DNA from: Calliphora vicina
Lineage: Eukaryota > Arthropoda > Insecta > Diptera > Calliphoridae
Reading direction: 5' to 3'
DNA length: 64,000 bases
Assembly: GCF_958450345.1 (NCBI RefSeq)
Contig: NC_088780.1
Span: forward strand, 49,096,033 to 49,160,032
The notes under the pieces were generated by a model. That model worked only from the letters and a program-made list of their open reading frames with translations. It had not been told where the DNA came from and ran no database searches. Shown piece by piece: positions 1 to 12,147 of this stretch. Every line of letters starts with the position of its first letter. The stretch's first letter is position 1. The position numbers were made by a program, and so were the translations under genes.

Positions 1-89
1 CAAAATCAAAAACTTTGTTAACATTTTTTTTTCAAAATGGGCCCTTTTTTAATTGTTTTTACTTTTTGCTCAAAAGAAAGCTTGACATG

Positions 90-835
90 AAATCCCCCAT
101 ATGTATTGTCTCGATTTCAGTTTCCAATCAAGGATTACAGCCAGTTTGTCGGTTACAGAAATCTTCTCACCCAAGAAGCAGGGTTAAACATAGACGGGGA
201 TTTTGTCTTGCTTGTGAAAAGAAAAATTTTCGTTTTCATCGGGTTTACAGTCGCCTTGGTTGTGCCCACTCGTAAGCGGTATATAGGGCTTCTTCTTTGC
301 CTCTTTGAAGTCGTTTGCATAGTACTCTAGTCCAAATCATTCTTCTGTTGAAGTCCTCAGGAAGCTATTTATCGTGGTAACTCAGAGCAGTGGCCATAGA
401 ATCCCGCCTTGTGGAGTTCCACAATTTACCTTCCTCTTTATGGAAACACCATACAGCTCACAGCTTATCAGCCTATTAAATAGCTGATGCTCGAATTGGT
501 CTAGGAATTGGATAAGAGTATTCGTGTGTACGTTGTTGGAGACAGTTTCTTCCACTGATCTGCCCTTCATATAGGCATGTTGTCTAATTCTAAGAGCCTC
601 ATGTAGTATTATCGACTACTCGCTACATGGCCTTAAGCAAAAAGGTCTTTATTAGACTGATTTGGCGATATGCCTTCGGTGACGCATAATTTGGTTTTTC
701 CGGTTTGGGTATGAACACTGCCCTTACCTTTTGCTACCCCTGTGAAGAGTATACGTGCGTCAGACATGAAGTGAATATCCTGGCCAGATTTAATGAGACT
801 AAATAATGTAATCAAAGGAATTAAATTTGTCATAA
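90..835 (-). pseudogene. non-LTR retrotransposon reverse transcriptase relic (Jockey/LOA/R1-like)
   Basis: This is a decayed reverse transcriptase read on the minus strand in several frames. From high to low coordinates I see VFIPKPEK...PKAYRQISL (about 735-640), matching the N-terminal RT block usually read as F.PKPGK...YRPISL. AYMKGRSVEET (about 580-540) follows, then CGTPQGGILWPLL (about 425-385), the RT block with the GTPQGG signature. EYYANDF (about 325-305) sits where the catalytic YADD box should be. VNPMKTKIFLFTSK (about 230-190) and KISVTDKLAVILD (about 165-125) are the downstream blocks. Frame changes separate the blocks and the YADD aspartate pair reads A-N-D, so the protein is dead. 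The segment between AYMKGRS and GTPQGG is shorter than usual, suggesting an internal deletion. The endonuclease domain and 3' tail are not seen. Clade is inferred from the motif spacing only. Confidence 0.85.
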
Positions 836-1863
836 GACTAAAAATATAAAATTGTAATCAGCCAGATTCTAAATGGCATATATTGGCCGAATAAAAACTA
901 TTGAGCTCGTGTTAATCTTTCTAAAGACGAGCGTAATTTTTCTAGTTATTGCTAATATATATGACCAGCGATCGGCACTCATAGCCAACAGGTGCCGAGC
1001 ATGATAGTTTATTTATCTGTGAATTACGCGAATGTCAGCGACGTTCACAAAAATTATCATATAATTATCAAAAATAACAAACCTTAGCTGGTCAACACAA
1101 AAGAGAATATATTATTATAATCCATATTTCATAATCTCTTTATGCCGATCACTGATTTACAAGTGAAATACACGGCTAACTTTAGCATTCTTAAGTTCTT
1201 TAAACAAATAATGCCAGATTTTGAAAAGTGAAGAATGACTTTTGCTAGCTAATGCTAAGACTAAATAATATTACGGCTTCAAAAAATTGTTCATAATTAT
1301 GTTTTAAACCATTTATTGCGCTACTGTTTGTTTAATTATTTATTTGATTTATTTTCAATTACAAATATAACGTGCGAAATATCAATTTAACACACAATAA
1401 TGTTTTTTTTATTTCAATTCACAATTTTGAAAAGTTGGTTGGTTAATTAATGTTGCTTTAAAACTATAAAAAAACTGATAAACAATTAGACTTTTGTAAG
1501 TACATTTGAAATTTACTATTAAAATAATGTATAGCTTAGCCCCAGCAAAAGTCATTTATCATTTTCTTATAATACCGCAATACAATTAACACTTGGTTAA
1601 AACTATAAGAAACCTCAAGCATATCAGTTATTTTTTCTATAAAAAAAAACAATGAGAAATAGTTTAGTATTTCAAAAAAAAACGAAATAATTTTGAAAAC
1701 AATTATTAGGCAATTCTTAAACATAAAATTAATCACTTTAAGAAATCAAGAAAACATAAAGAAATAATTCTTTAATATTGCAAAAAATGTGTTTTATTGA
1801 AGTGAATACCTTTTATTATTAAAAATAATTGTGTGGTTAAAGCAAACATTAAATTATTGTAAA
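836..1863. other. AT-rich non-coding stretch
   Basis: No coding pattern recognised. Apart from the short inverted-repeat element at 966-1154 I see only AT-rich sequence and poly-A/T runs up to the left end of family 1 copy A. Confidence 0.5.
966..1154. mobile_element. short TIR element, hAT-like MITE candidate
   Basis: The ends CAGCGATCGGCA (966-977) and TGCCGATCACTG (1143-1154) are inverted complements with one mismatch, giving a 189-bp element. CAGTG-type termini are characteristic of hAT elements. A very similar pair (CAGTGGTCGGCA / TGCCGACCACTG) bounds 7059-7244 and a lone end lies at 7820. The flanking 8-mers do not match here, so the expected 8-bp duplication is not visible and the superfamily call is tentative. 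Confidence 0.45.
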
Positions 1864-2099
1864 TAACACAGGGCAACAAAATCGAAAAAATTTTGGAAGC
1901 TTTTTAAACCACAACACAATTTTAACGTATTGTGGTTCCAGTAGTACAAAAATGGTAAAAATTTTAAATTCTATGGATAGATTTTTTTTAAAATTTTTTT
2001 TTCTAAAATTGTGTATTTTTTTAAATGATTCTATGTGGAGAATTGATGATAACTCAAAAACGGTTAGTTCAATATTATTGAAATAAATTTAAAAAGGTT

Positions 2100-3840
2100 C
2101 CAATTTACATAGCCTTTAATCCGGTTATATATTGAATTTTAATCTGCTCAGTAGTTTCGTAGTTATAATAACAAATTGAAGCAAAAAATATATTTTTTAC
2201 ATGAAAATATCCAATTTTTTTGTTTTAAAAAAATCATGAAAAATCGAAAACGGCAGAACTTGTTCAGGTTTATTACTTTGTCGCAAAGCCGCATATAATA
2301 CCAACAAAATGAGATATCGAAGATAAAAATCGATTGATTCTTTTAGAATTTATTCACAATTAAATGAATTCGCTCATTTTCACAAAATTTTACTTTTTTG
2401 TTTGATTTACATAAAATTGAGTAGTTAATGTACTTCTTTCGATTGATTGAATTTTGAAAACATTTTCCCAATGCTATGAACAAATTTTCACATGTATATT
2501 GCGTTTTAATCGGCTCAGTAGTTTCGGAGTTATCATAACAAATTGAATCAAAAAATATATTTTTTACGTGAAAATAAAAAAAAATTTTGTTTTAAAAAAA
2601 TCATGAAAAATGGAAAACGACTGAAATTGTTCAGGTTTATTACTTTAACGCAAAGCTACATATAATGTTAATAAAATGAGATATCGAAGATAAAAATCGA
2701 TTGATTCTTTTCGAATTTATTCACAATTAAATGAATTCGCTCATTTTCACAAAATTTTACTTTTTTGTTTGATTTACATAAAATTGAGTAGTTAATAATC
2801 TTCTTTCGATTGATTGAATTTTGAAAACATTTTCCCCATGATATGTACAAATTTTCAAATATATATTGCATTTGTATCTGCTCAGCAGTTTCGGAGTTAT
2901 AATAACAAATTCAAGCAAAAAATATATTTTATACGTGAAAATAAATTTTTTTTGTATTAAAAAAATCATGAAAAATGGAAAACGACCGAAATTGCTCAGG
3001 TTTATTACTTTATCACAAAGCCACATATAATAACAACAAAACGAGATATCGGTCATAAAAATCGTTGGATTCCTTACGAATTTATTGACAATTAAGTGAA
3101 TTAGCTCATTTTCACAAATTTTTTTTTTTCGGTTGATTTACATAAAATTGAGTAGTTAATAATCTTCTTTCGATGGATTGAATTTTGAAAAAAATTTCCC
3201 CATGCTATATACAAATTTTCACATATATATTGCATTTCAATCGGCTCAGCAGTTTCGGAGTTATAATAACAAACTGAAGCAAAAAATATATTTTTTTCGT
3301 GAAAATAAAAAGAAATTTTGTTTTAAAAAAATCATGAAAAATGGAAAACGACTGAAATTTTTAAGGTTTATTGCTTTATCGCAAAGCCACATGTAATAGG
3401 AACAAAGTGAGATACCGAACATAAAAATCGATGGATTATTTTCGAATTTATTCAAATAAAGTGAATTAGCTCATTTTCACAAAATTTTACTTTTTTGTAT
3501 GATATACATAAAATTGAGTAGTTAATGTTCTTCTTTCGATTGATTGAATTTTGAGAACATTTTCCCCATGCTATTTACAAATTTTCACATATATATTTCG
3601 TTTTAATCGGCTCAGTAGATTCGGAGTTATAATAACAAATTGAAGCAAAAACATATTTTTTACGTGAAAATATCCAATTTTTTTGTTTTATAAAAATCAT
3701 GAAAAATCGGAAACGCCAGAAATTGTTTAGATTTGTTGCTTTATCGCAAAACCACATGTAATAGGAACAAAATAAGATATCGGTCATAAAAATCGATGGA
3801 TTATTTTCGAATTTATTCACAATTAAGTGAATTCGCCTAT
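2100..3840 (+). repeat. ~366-bp tandem array inside family 1 copy A
   Basis: The marker AGTTAT that follows the CTCAGTAGTTTCGG-type motif recurs at 2161, 2528, 2894, 3259 and 3625, giving periods of 367, 366, 365 and 366. Units also share CATGAAAAAT, TTTTCCCCATGCTAT and CAATTAAGTGAATT blocks. Homologous units occur in copies B, C and D in numbers that differ between copies. Confidence 0.9.
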
Positions 3841-3870
3841 TTTCAGAAAATTGTGTGTACGTACATGCGT

Positions 3871-3961
3871 GTACTTTGAGTGTACATTTTACATGTGTTT
3901 TGTTTTTGTTAAAATGTTTGTTACAATAACAAAACACATGTAAAATTTACACTCAAAGTAC
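3871..3961. repeat. near-perfect hairpin in family 1 copy A
   Basis: The left arm 3871-3904 (starting GTACTTTGAGTGTA) and the right arm 3928-3961 (ending ACACTCAAAGTAC) are inverted complements with one mismatch in 34 bases and a 23-base loop. The same hairpin occurs in copy C near 39890-39975 and one arm persists in copies B and D, so it is an integral part of the element. Confidence 0.85.
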
Positions 3962-4175
3962 AAGCTTGAATGCACGAACAATTTACTAAGTTTACAATAA
4001 TATCGGTATAACCAACCCTTTTTGAGTTATCATAAATTATGTGGAGAAATATCTACAAAAATTCTCAATTTTAGAAAAAAAAAATTTTAAAAAATCTATC
4101 CATAGAATTTAAAACATTATGCATCAAATATATATAGTGGTTAGTGAAGCCTTTTTTTGCTGTTGACCTGTGTAA

Positions 4176-5779
4176 TTAAAGTTAAAGCATATTATGTGGT
4201 TTCATTTTCATTGTCTTATCAAATTGAATTTCAGTTATCAACATTTAAAACCCGGTTAACAAGTGATAAATTACATAAAATTAATTACAATTATTTCTCT
4301 ATACATTTGTCTACATACATATGTATTAGCATTTATTTATTTATTTTGTTTCTAAAAATAATTGAAAATTTCATTTATCATTTAGTGCCCATGTATTTTA
4401 TAATAATAACCATATTAACCATTAATTTATATTGACATTTCAATATACATTTGTAGACATACAATACAATTATTAGTTTTAATACTTATTTGCCGAAAAC
4501 AAAACGTTGTTTAACTTATTTAGCTAAATAAGTTTGGGAAATAAAGAATCGTGTTTTACTGCCAGCAGTTACCCAGCCATATTTGTCTTAAATATGAAAA
4601 GATTTTAAAAATGACATTTAATTTTTAAATGTTTTTTTTTGTTTGCATGTACAATGTACATATTTGAAATTCAGCCACAGGCATTGTTTGTAACTGCAGT
4701 TTAGTTGTGAGCAGAGTATCCCAGCATATACTTGGTAATGACTGGCAATTACTAAATAACATAACTGTCAATGACATATACATACGATGTGCATTACTTA
4801 GAAGTAGTCTAGTAATATAATTCTTTATTTACTAGGCAATTGCGAAGGTCGAAATGCATTCTGACTTTTAGTTTTTGTTCTGTCAGCTGTTTTGTGAGTG
4901 ATGTCATAATTTTAGCATGTGAAATTTTGTGTGTAATTTTTTTTTTTTTAAAAGCAAGTTTTACTAAATTTTAGTAGCCCGAAGGACTCGAATCGAAGTA
5001 TTGCGAAGTAAACCACAAATATTACCAGCAATTACAAAACTTCTTTTCAATTTAGACAATTTATTGGAGTTAATTTGAAAGTGTTTCCATTTGAACATCG
5101 TTCTCCCCTAAATAAATATATAATTATTTATAAAACTGTTGTATGTGTTGTCAAATCATGCCGCCTTAAAATGTAAATTTCAGTATTTTGAATTAAATAT
5201 GTAATTTGTAGCTAAATAATTTGTTCATCCAATCAATATGCCATTCAATACAAGTTGTATTTTTTTATACATTAAATGTGTTTGCAAATCTATTGTAGGC
5301 AATATAAACAGATGCCAATGAAGTTTAGAAAAACTTGTCAACCTTTTAATGGCAAGAGGGACTTAAATAAAAAAATATTCTCAACTTTTGTAGAAAACTT
5401 AAAACATATTAAAGTAATTCACGTGGCAATTTATTAGCCAAGCAGAAACATGAACGGAAAACATTTGAAAACTGAGTATCAAATGCTGAGAGTTTTTCAC
5501 CCAAATATTTCAGACGACATCATCTGGAATCCGCAAATTTGAAAATAAATTTCTTGTTCGTGTTTCTGAATTAAACCGTAATATAAAATTAATTTCGGAA
5601 AACTTTCGCCGCAGTTCAAGGTGGTTTTCCGAATTCAAATATGGTGAATTCTCAGACCGAACTACGAATTCAAAGATTATAATAGACTCAATGTAGAGTC
5701 TATTCAAGCTCGTTAATTAATTTCACCCTCATTCATTAAATATGACATGAGAATTTCAATGTCAAAAATATTTCCTTTC
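4176..5779. other. AT-rich non-coding stretch
   Basis: No gene recognised. It contains one copy of a recurrent imperfect palindrome, GCATTACTTAGAAGTAG followed by TCTAGTAAT (4791-4816), also found near 17231, 27927, 36071 and 42502. Confidence 0.5.
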
Positions 5780-6070
5780 GTTAAATAACGAATAATCTTT
5801 TTTATGGATACACAGTTTTTAACAGAAAATGTTGTCTCAATTAAAATAGCTTTAGTTTTCTCTGGAAAATATTGTCTATATTTTGTTGAGGACTCAGTTT
5901 TCTCTAGAAAATTGTGTTTCTATTTTGATTAAGCCTCAGTTTTGTAGGAGACTTAGTTTTCTTAGAAATATTTGTGTCTCTTTGAGGGATCTAAATAGTC
6001 TATAGACAATTTTGTCTATATTTTGATGAAGACTAAGTCTTCTATAGGAAATTATGTCTATTTTTAAGGG
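5780..6070. repeat. degenerate minisatellite related to the TCTATAGAAAA arrays
   Basis: Roughly 60-bp irregular units carry variants of GTTTTCTCTAGAAAATTGTG, GAGACTTAGTTTTC and TTGTCTATATTTTGATGA. The TTTTCTNTAGAAAATTGTGT core resembles the unit of the array at 36127-38076, so this may be an old, diverged relative. Confidence 0.5.
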
Positions 6071-6204
6071 CGATTCAATTTACTGAGCAAGATACGAAAG
6101 TTTTTAGTTTGCAATAATTGAAATTGGTGGGGAAGTTATGAAACGTATAAGATTTATTTGATTTTATTTTTGATTGTGAGTAACATGAAATACAATTATA
6201 ATTT

Positions 6205-6918
6205 GAGAAAAAACAAGTAATAGAGTTATATTCGGCTGTGCCGAATCTTATATACCCTTCACCAAATTATACTTCAAAATACAAATTTTAAATATTTTTA
6301 GGTAAACAAAATTTTTTTTCCAAAGTTGTTTTTTTTTTAATTTAAAAAATTTTTGCATTGTTTTTTTTAAATTTAAAATTTTTTTTTTTAAATTTAAATT
6401 TAAAAATTTTATTTTTTTTGTTTTTCCATTTTTTTTTTAATGTTAGCGAAAAAAAAATTTCGGTGAAAAAAAAAATTCGGGTTAAAAAATATTTTTTCCT
6501 ATTTTGACCCATTGTAGGTCCAACTTACTACGGTCTTATATACGTCGTTGCAAAGATCTTTGAAATATCTATCATTAGATATCCATATTGTCTATATTAA
6601 TGACTTAGTAATACAGATATATGTAGGTCAAAAATGGATAAAAAATCGAGGTTGTCCTGTTTTTCCTTATATCTCAGCCATTTGTGGATTTTCTCGATTT
6701 TAAATAGCAACCGAGCCGGAAGAATTCCGGATATATTGATGTAAGAATCGTGTAAGTTATTTGGGGGCTTCGGAAAGTTGATTTCAACAGACGGACGGAC
6801 AGACGGACATGGCTTAATCGTCTCCGCTATAGAGTCGGAAAATTATATTGTGGAAATTACAAACGGAATGACAAACTTACAGATACACTTCTCACGAAGG
6901 TGAAGGGTATAAAAACAA
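6205..6918 (-). mobile_element. dispersed repeat family R, near full-length copy
   Basis: It runs from AAGTAATAGAGTTATATTC and the inverted pair CGGCTGTGCCG, then TATACCCTTCACC (6252), to GGTGAAGGGTATAAAAAC (6900-6917). It includes the family landmarks AACTTACTACGGTCTTATA, CATTTGTGGATTTTCTCG, GAGCCGGAAGAATT, TTGGGGGCTTCGGAAAGTTG and a GGACGGACAGACGGACATGG-type tract. The same order occurs in the other R copies. There is no coding sequence, and I cannot name the family from the sequence. Confidence 0.75.
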
Positions 6919-7058
6919 GTGCCCAAACTGTATATGCTTGGGTCATCTGCCGGACAGACATAATTTAGAGCCAACTGATTTTTTTTATATACTTTCAACT
7001 GCCAGGTTTGGCTAACCTGAAGAAAAGCTTGACACAATCTTTAAAAATTTAGTCAAAT
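6919..7058. repeat. short dispersed repeat S, copy 1
   Basis: GTGCCCAAACTGT, GTCATCTGCCGGACAGACAT, AATTT and GCCAACTGA recur in the same order at 12012-12147, in both cases directly downstream of an R-type end or tail. It is therefore probably part of a composite repeat. Confidence 0.65.
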
Positions 7059-7244
7059 CAGTGGTCGGCAGAAAGAGAAATTGTGACATTAGTGAATGTA
7101 TTATTAATGATCATAAAACGAATTTTGTATTTGTGTTTCTAATCCAATTTGTTTATCTTTTGATTATTTTAACCTGTTTCGTTAAAATTTGTGTTGTGTA
7201 AATGAAAATAGTGGATCCTTGGTGCTTATAAATGCCGACCACTG
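7059..7244. mobile_element. short TIR element, hAT-like MITE candidate
   Basis: Perfect 12-bp inverted ends, CAGTGGTCGGCA at 7059-7070 and TGCCGACCACTG at 7233-7244, bound a 186-bp segment. The flanking 8-mers AGTCAAAT and CTTCAAAC agree at five of eight positions, a possible decayed 8-bp duplication. However, the related repeat at 12012-12147 continues with similar sequence past the left end, which weakens a simple insertion model. Confidence 0.5.
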
Positions 7245-7853
7245 CTTCAAACACATGTAAATGAGTACTAATCTCATTGATTAGTATTTTAAATAAAAAA
7301 ATAACACTTTAAATAATTGTAGGGAGATCAAATTTAATATGCAAAAGCAAATTTTCCCAGCTGTCATTAATTTAAAAGTTTCATAGTTATATTTCTTTTA
7401 TTTTCCAGCTTCAGGAAATCTTAGATCAGCCTTAAGGGGTTAATATTTTATATATAAATTTATTAAATTATCACAACTCTACTGTACTATAATAATTTTA
7501 ATAAAATAATATTTATTACATTGTTAGAAGACAGCAAATACTTGAACATGTTTAAATTATGGCGGCAAACTATAAAGCCAACTACAAATATAGATTTTCA
7601 ATATCAAATAACCAGCCAAACAGATTCAATTTAAATTATTTGATATTAATTTGAAATTTACTCAATTCAATTAATAAGTATTTGAGCAAAAGTATTCAAG
7701 TGTCATAATATATATGTATTTATTATAGAATTTATTAAAGCAGCTAAAATAAACCAGCAAAAATTTTATATTATAAATTGATTTGAAATGTTTGATCTTT
7801 ATAGAATTGCTTTCTAAATCAGTGGTCGGCATAAAAACAGCACGGAAGTTAGA
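7245..7853. other. AT-rich non-coding stretch with a lone CAGTGGTCGGCA end
   Basis: No gene recognised. A third copy of the 12-bp hAT-like end lies at 7820-7831, about 25 bp from family 1 copy B; no partner end was found. Confidence 0.5.
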
Positions 7854-7856
7854 TTA

Positions 7857-9543
7857 CACAGGCCAACAGGCCTACAATAATAGAACACATGTAAAATTTA
7901 CACTAAAGGTACACGCTTGTAAGCACATAACTACAATTTTATGAAATTGAGCGAATTCACTTAATTGTGAATAAATTCGTAAAGAATCCATCGATTTTTG
8001 TGATCGATATCTCATTCTGTTCCTATTACATGTGGCTTTACGATAAAGCAATAAATCTGAACAATTTCTGGCGCTTTCGATTTTTCATGATTTTTTTAAA
8101 ACAAACTAAATTTACTATTTTCACGTAAAAAATATATTTTTTGCTTCAATTTGATATTATAACTCCGAAACTACTGAGCCGATTAAAACGCAATATATAT
8201 GTGAAAATTTTTACATAGCATGGGGAAAATGTTTTCAAAATTAAATCATTCAAAAGAAGAACATTAACTGGTCAATTTTATTTATATTAAAAAAAAAACT
8301 AAAATTTTGTGAAAATGACCGAATTCACTTAATTGTGAATAAATTCGAAAAGAATCCATCAATTTTCATGATCGATATGTCATTTTGTTGCTATTATATG
8401 TGGCTTTGCTATAAAGTAATAAACATGAAAAATTTCTAGCGTTTTCGATTTTTTATGATTTTTTTAAAACAAAAAAAATTTTCATTTTCACGTAAAAAAA
8501 ATATTTTTGGCTTCAATTTGTTATTATAACTCCGAAACTACTGAGCCGATTAAAACGCAATATATATGTGAAAATTTGTACATAGCATGGGGAAAATGAT
8601 TTCAAAATTCAATCATTCAAAAGAAGAACATTAAAAACTAAATTTTATTTATATCAAAAAAAACTAAAATTTTGTGAAAATGAGCGAATTCACTTAATTG
8701 TCAATAAATTCGAAAAGAATCCATAGATTTCTATGATCGATATGTCATTTTATTGCTATTATATGTGGCTTTGCTATAAAGTAATAAACATGAACAATTT
8801 CTGCCGTTTACGATTTTTCATGACTTTTTTAAAACAAACTAAATTTACTATTTTCACGTAAAAAATATATTTTTTGCTTCAATTTGTTATTATAACTCCG
8901 AAACTACTGAGCCGATTAAAACGCAATATATATGTGAAAATTTTTACATAGCATGGGGAAAATGATTTCAAAATGCAATCATTCGAAAGAAGAACATTAA
9001 AAACTAAATTTTATTTATATTAAAAAAAATAAAAATTTTTGTGAAAATGAGCGAATTCACTTAATTGTGAATTAATTCGAAAAGAATCAATCGATTTTTA
9101 TGGGCGATATCTCATTTTGTTGTTATTATATGTGGGTTTGCAAAAAAGCAATAAACCTGAACAATTTCTGACGTTTTCGATGTTTTATGATTTTTTTAAA
9201 ACAAAAAAAAATGTTATTTTCATGTAAAAAATATATTTTTTTGCTTAAATTTGCTAGTATAACTCCGAAACTACTGAGCCGATTAACACGCAGTATATAA
9301 ACAAAGTACAGGATATATAAATTTAATTTTTTTTAAGTTTACTTTAATAATATCGGACTAACCGTTTTTGAGTAATCATTAATTATGTGGAGAAACATGT
9401 AAAAAAAAATCACAATTTTACTTAAACATTATTTAAAAAAAAACCTCTCCATAGAATTTAAAATTTGAACCATATTTGTCCTACTGGAACCACAATACAT
9501 CAAAATAGTTTAGTGATTTAAAAAGGCTCTAAAATTTGCCCTG
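7857..9543 (-). mobile_element. family 1 element, copy B
   Basis: An inverted copy relative to A. The left end is TTA|CACAGGCCAACAGG (7854 on) and the right end GCCCTG|TAATG (9538 on). The last two bases of the right TIR appear lost and the flanks read TTA and TAA. The tandem-unit marker AACTCCG recurs at 8161, 8528, 8894 and 9261 (periods 367, 366, 367). The right subterminal region carries CTCCATAGAATTTAAAA and CTACTGGAACCACAATACAT as in copies A and C. No coding sequence. Confidence 0.75.
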
Positions 9544-9546
9544 TAA

Positions 9547-10524
9547 TGCTTTTTTTTTATCTGTTGAAATCTGGCCAGTGACTTTTTTTCTTTTAATTTT
9601 TTGATTACTTTTTATTAACTTCGTTGTGATTCGTGATGATTACAGATAACCGATCAACTTCGTCCCTTGGTTACTATAGGAGCCTATCATTGTTCTAAAT
9701 CAGTAAAATTTCTATGCTGGGATATTTTTCAGGTGATTTTCTTTAACTGCATTTTTAAAATATTACAGCAGTATGAGTTGACCACTACTCTCATAGTTCT
9801 TTAGTTGTGTTTTTCTTCTATTGCTGCCTTAAATATTAAATTTCAAAGTAAATTTTCAAGGTATTCTTTATGCAAAAAACCGACTACTTACTAGCACTTT
9901 CATCTAAGATTACCTACCATTCACATTCAGCATTTGAACATTTCAACATTTTAACATCAAAAGAAATTTCACTTTGTTATAAATTTTTGTATTTGTTATT
10001 CTTCTTATTTTATAATTTACATATGTTTTCATATGTTAATTGTAAATGGTTTGAGAACTGAGCTAGAACTTAAAGCAAAAAAGGGTTAGTGTTGAAATAT
10101 TGTGATGAGTATTCATATGTATACTTTTGTTTGATTTTCAAAACTTTTCTTCTCTTTGAATTTACCGTTAAGCAAAGTTATTCATTTGAATATAATTTGT
10201 TAAAAATAACAATGTATAGTAGTTCGTATTACTAGTATTTCTTCCGGTTTTGAAATAAAGAATAGGCAGAAGTTAAAAGAGATGATGAAAAGAAAAGTAG
10301 TGAAGTTTAAAGAAAAAAACTGTTTCCTCTTCTTTGGCAAAAGCAGTACTACTTATATTTATACTTACAAACGCGGATTTAGGTCAACATTTTGAGGGGA
10401 AAAAATTAAATTTTTTTTTACATTTTTCATTTTTTGTTCCTTTTTAATATGGAAACTTTTCGGTTTTGGGGGGAATTCACCCCCTCTGGATCCTCGCCTG
10501 TATATAAATAAATAAGAAAATTAT
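9547..10524. other. AT-rich non-coding stretch
   Basis: I see nothing recognisable here beyond AT-rich sequence; short reading frames lack any family resemblance. Confidence 0.5.
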
Positions 10525-10745
10525 TTGCAAAATTTAGTCAGGATCGCCGCATTATCAGCATATTTAGGACTGCTCAAACAGTATTCCGGGGGGGGATTTT
10601 GTATGGGGTTAGGTGAAATCATGGACAGATATTGCCCATTTTCAATACCAAACAAGCCTTATCAACAAAGCATAACATTTCAACCAGCTAGCTCCTTTTG
10701 TTTGGGTCCTTATGAGTCTTCAGCTAGATCGTCTTAGAATTTCGT
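10525..10745 (+). repeat. dispersed repeat family G, copy 1
   Basis: ACTGCTCAAACAGTATTCC, GTATGGGGTTAGGTGAAATC, CCCATTTTCAATACCAAACA, CCTTATCAACA and TAGATCGTCTTAGAAT occur in the same order, inverted, at 49535-49812. The second copy also carries a GTCTGTCTGTCTG tract. An accidental open frame here is repeat sequence, not a gene. Confidence 0.7.
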
Positions 10746-12011
10746 AAGTACTTTTGTGGATCTGCGATTAATATTTCCATATGACAAAATCGTTTCATCT
10801 TGAAACTTTAAATAAAATGTGCTTCCTTTGTTCTTTAGATGACGTAAAACAATTTTATACAAAGTGCAACGACCACCCTAATAAACACCCATAAATATTG
10901 ACTTAGTATTCCTACATTACTTGTCATTTAACTGTCATTTTTGTCCACACTTGCTAGTTCAAAAATCATCATCCTCCACACAGCAACAACCACAAATATA
11001 AGACATCAAGCATTCACATCACTGTCATACCCATCGTCATCATTTGTCAATAAATAGATTTAAACAAAAGTTAAACCATCGATGACATATCACGACAACG
11101 ATAATATGGCTAGATGAGGATGATGATGATGCCGCTGACAATCGATCGCACTTATTAATGAATGAATTCATTATGGCTTTAAAAGCTATAAATGAATTAT
11201 ATGAAAAATTCATACATTTTAATTTCATAACAAATACAACAAACCACTGACTGACATACATTTTATATTGTTTCATTAAATAACTTTTAAACGTAATTGA
11301 AAAGTATGTAATTTATTTTTAAATGTTTAAGTAGTTTGCATTCGTATAACTACATACTACCTTTAAGCTTAAATGTACAATTTTGCTCAGCTGTCAAATT
11401 ACATTGAAATTTTTCCATGTCATTTATTGTTTGTTTACGATTTTGTATTTTTCTTCTAATAAATTGTGTTAAATTGAAATTGTTTTTGAAAGTAAGTACA
11501 TTCTGCTTTAACTGTGTTTGTAAGTATATATGGGATTTTGAAAAAAAAACAAATACTTTGCAAATAAATTGCCTTACATTTTCAATCAATAAACGTGCTA
11601 TTTTTACTTTTGTTTTTACAAATATTTCCTACTGTCGATTGTTTTATTTTATTTTTAGTTTGGTTTTTGTTGTTGCAGTTGCAATTTACACAACAACAAT
11701 ACATTTTTACGTTTTACGTACAAAAAGTATTTAAGTTTTTTTTTTTTTGTATTTTTAATATGAAATTTTTTTGTGTAGTAATTATACTTATAGTGGAGTT
11801 AAGAAAAATAGCAGTAGCTATTTTTTTAATAATTTCGTTTTTTAAAATTAAAAAAAAATAAAAAAAATTGGTAGTAGTCACAGATTTTTGCTTATCTTAG
11901 GTGTACTATTGATGTATTGTGTATTGTGTATTGATGTATCAATTATGTATGTACATTATTTGGTGGCTTTGAAAACTTGATTTCAACAGACAGATGGGCA
12001 GACGGACTACA
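10746..12011. other. AT-rich non-coding stretch with short microsatellites
   Basis: It contains a GAT-rich tract (about 11115-11131), CAACAAC tracts and long T/A runs. Overlapping reading frames at 11417-11861 are phenylalanine- and lysine-rich translations of poly-T/poly-A and show no domain. A short R-family tail (TTTCAACAGACAGATGGGC) lies at about 11980-12005. Confidence 0.5.
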
Positions 12012-12147
12012 TGTGCCCAAACTGTTTTCGATTAAGTCATCTGCCGGACAGACATAATTTGTCGCCAACTGACTTTTTTATATGCTACAGTCTTTAAATA
12101 ATTGAGTCAAACCAATTGAAACAGAACTTGTCACAGTAGTGAATGTA
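12012..12147. repeat. short dispersed repeat S, copy 2
   Basis: Shares GTGCCCAAACTGT, TCATCTGCCGGACAGACAT, GCCAACTGA and AGTGAATGTATT with 6919-7100 in the same order. It lacks the CAGTGGTCGGC block that follows there. Confidence 0.65.

Larger units (their letters stand above)
1867..4172 (+). mobile_element. family 1 element, copy A (CACAGG termini, TAA duplication)
   Basis: A non-autonomous DNA element of 2306 bp. The left end is CACAGGGCAACA (1867) and the right end TGTTGACCTGTG (4161-4172), inverted complements with few mismatches. TAA directly flanks both sides (1864-1866 and 4173-4175). Long subterminal regions are also inverted: TTTAAATTCTATGGATAG with a following T/A tract near 1960-2030 pairs with the complementary block near 4060-4115, and ATGTGGAGAA (about 2033) recurs near 4039 within the inverted arm. 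Between the arms lie a ~366-bp tandem array (five markers) and a 91-bp hairpin. No transposase is present. CAC...GTG termini with a 3-bp TWA duplication suggest the CACTA/Mirage/Chapaev group; that assignment is inference. Confidence 0.8.

Noticed and set aside
1867..4172. Helitron interpretation of family 1
   Set aside because: Clear terminal inverted repeats and a 3-bp flanking duplication contradict Helitron insertion, which leaves no duplication and lacks TIRs.
4975..5005. Possible tRNA B-box-like sequence GGACTCGAATCG
   Set aside because: No A box, acceptor stem or cloverleaf can be drawn around it.
10525..10737. 70-codon frame beginning MQNLVRIAAL
   Set aside because: Contained in dispersed repeat G, present also at 49.5 kb without an open frame.
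11417..11861. Overlapping hydrophobic frames suggesting membrane proteins
   Set aside because: Phenylalanine/leucine/lysine content comes from T- and A-rich tracts; no codon bias, no family resemblance.
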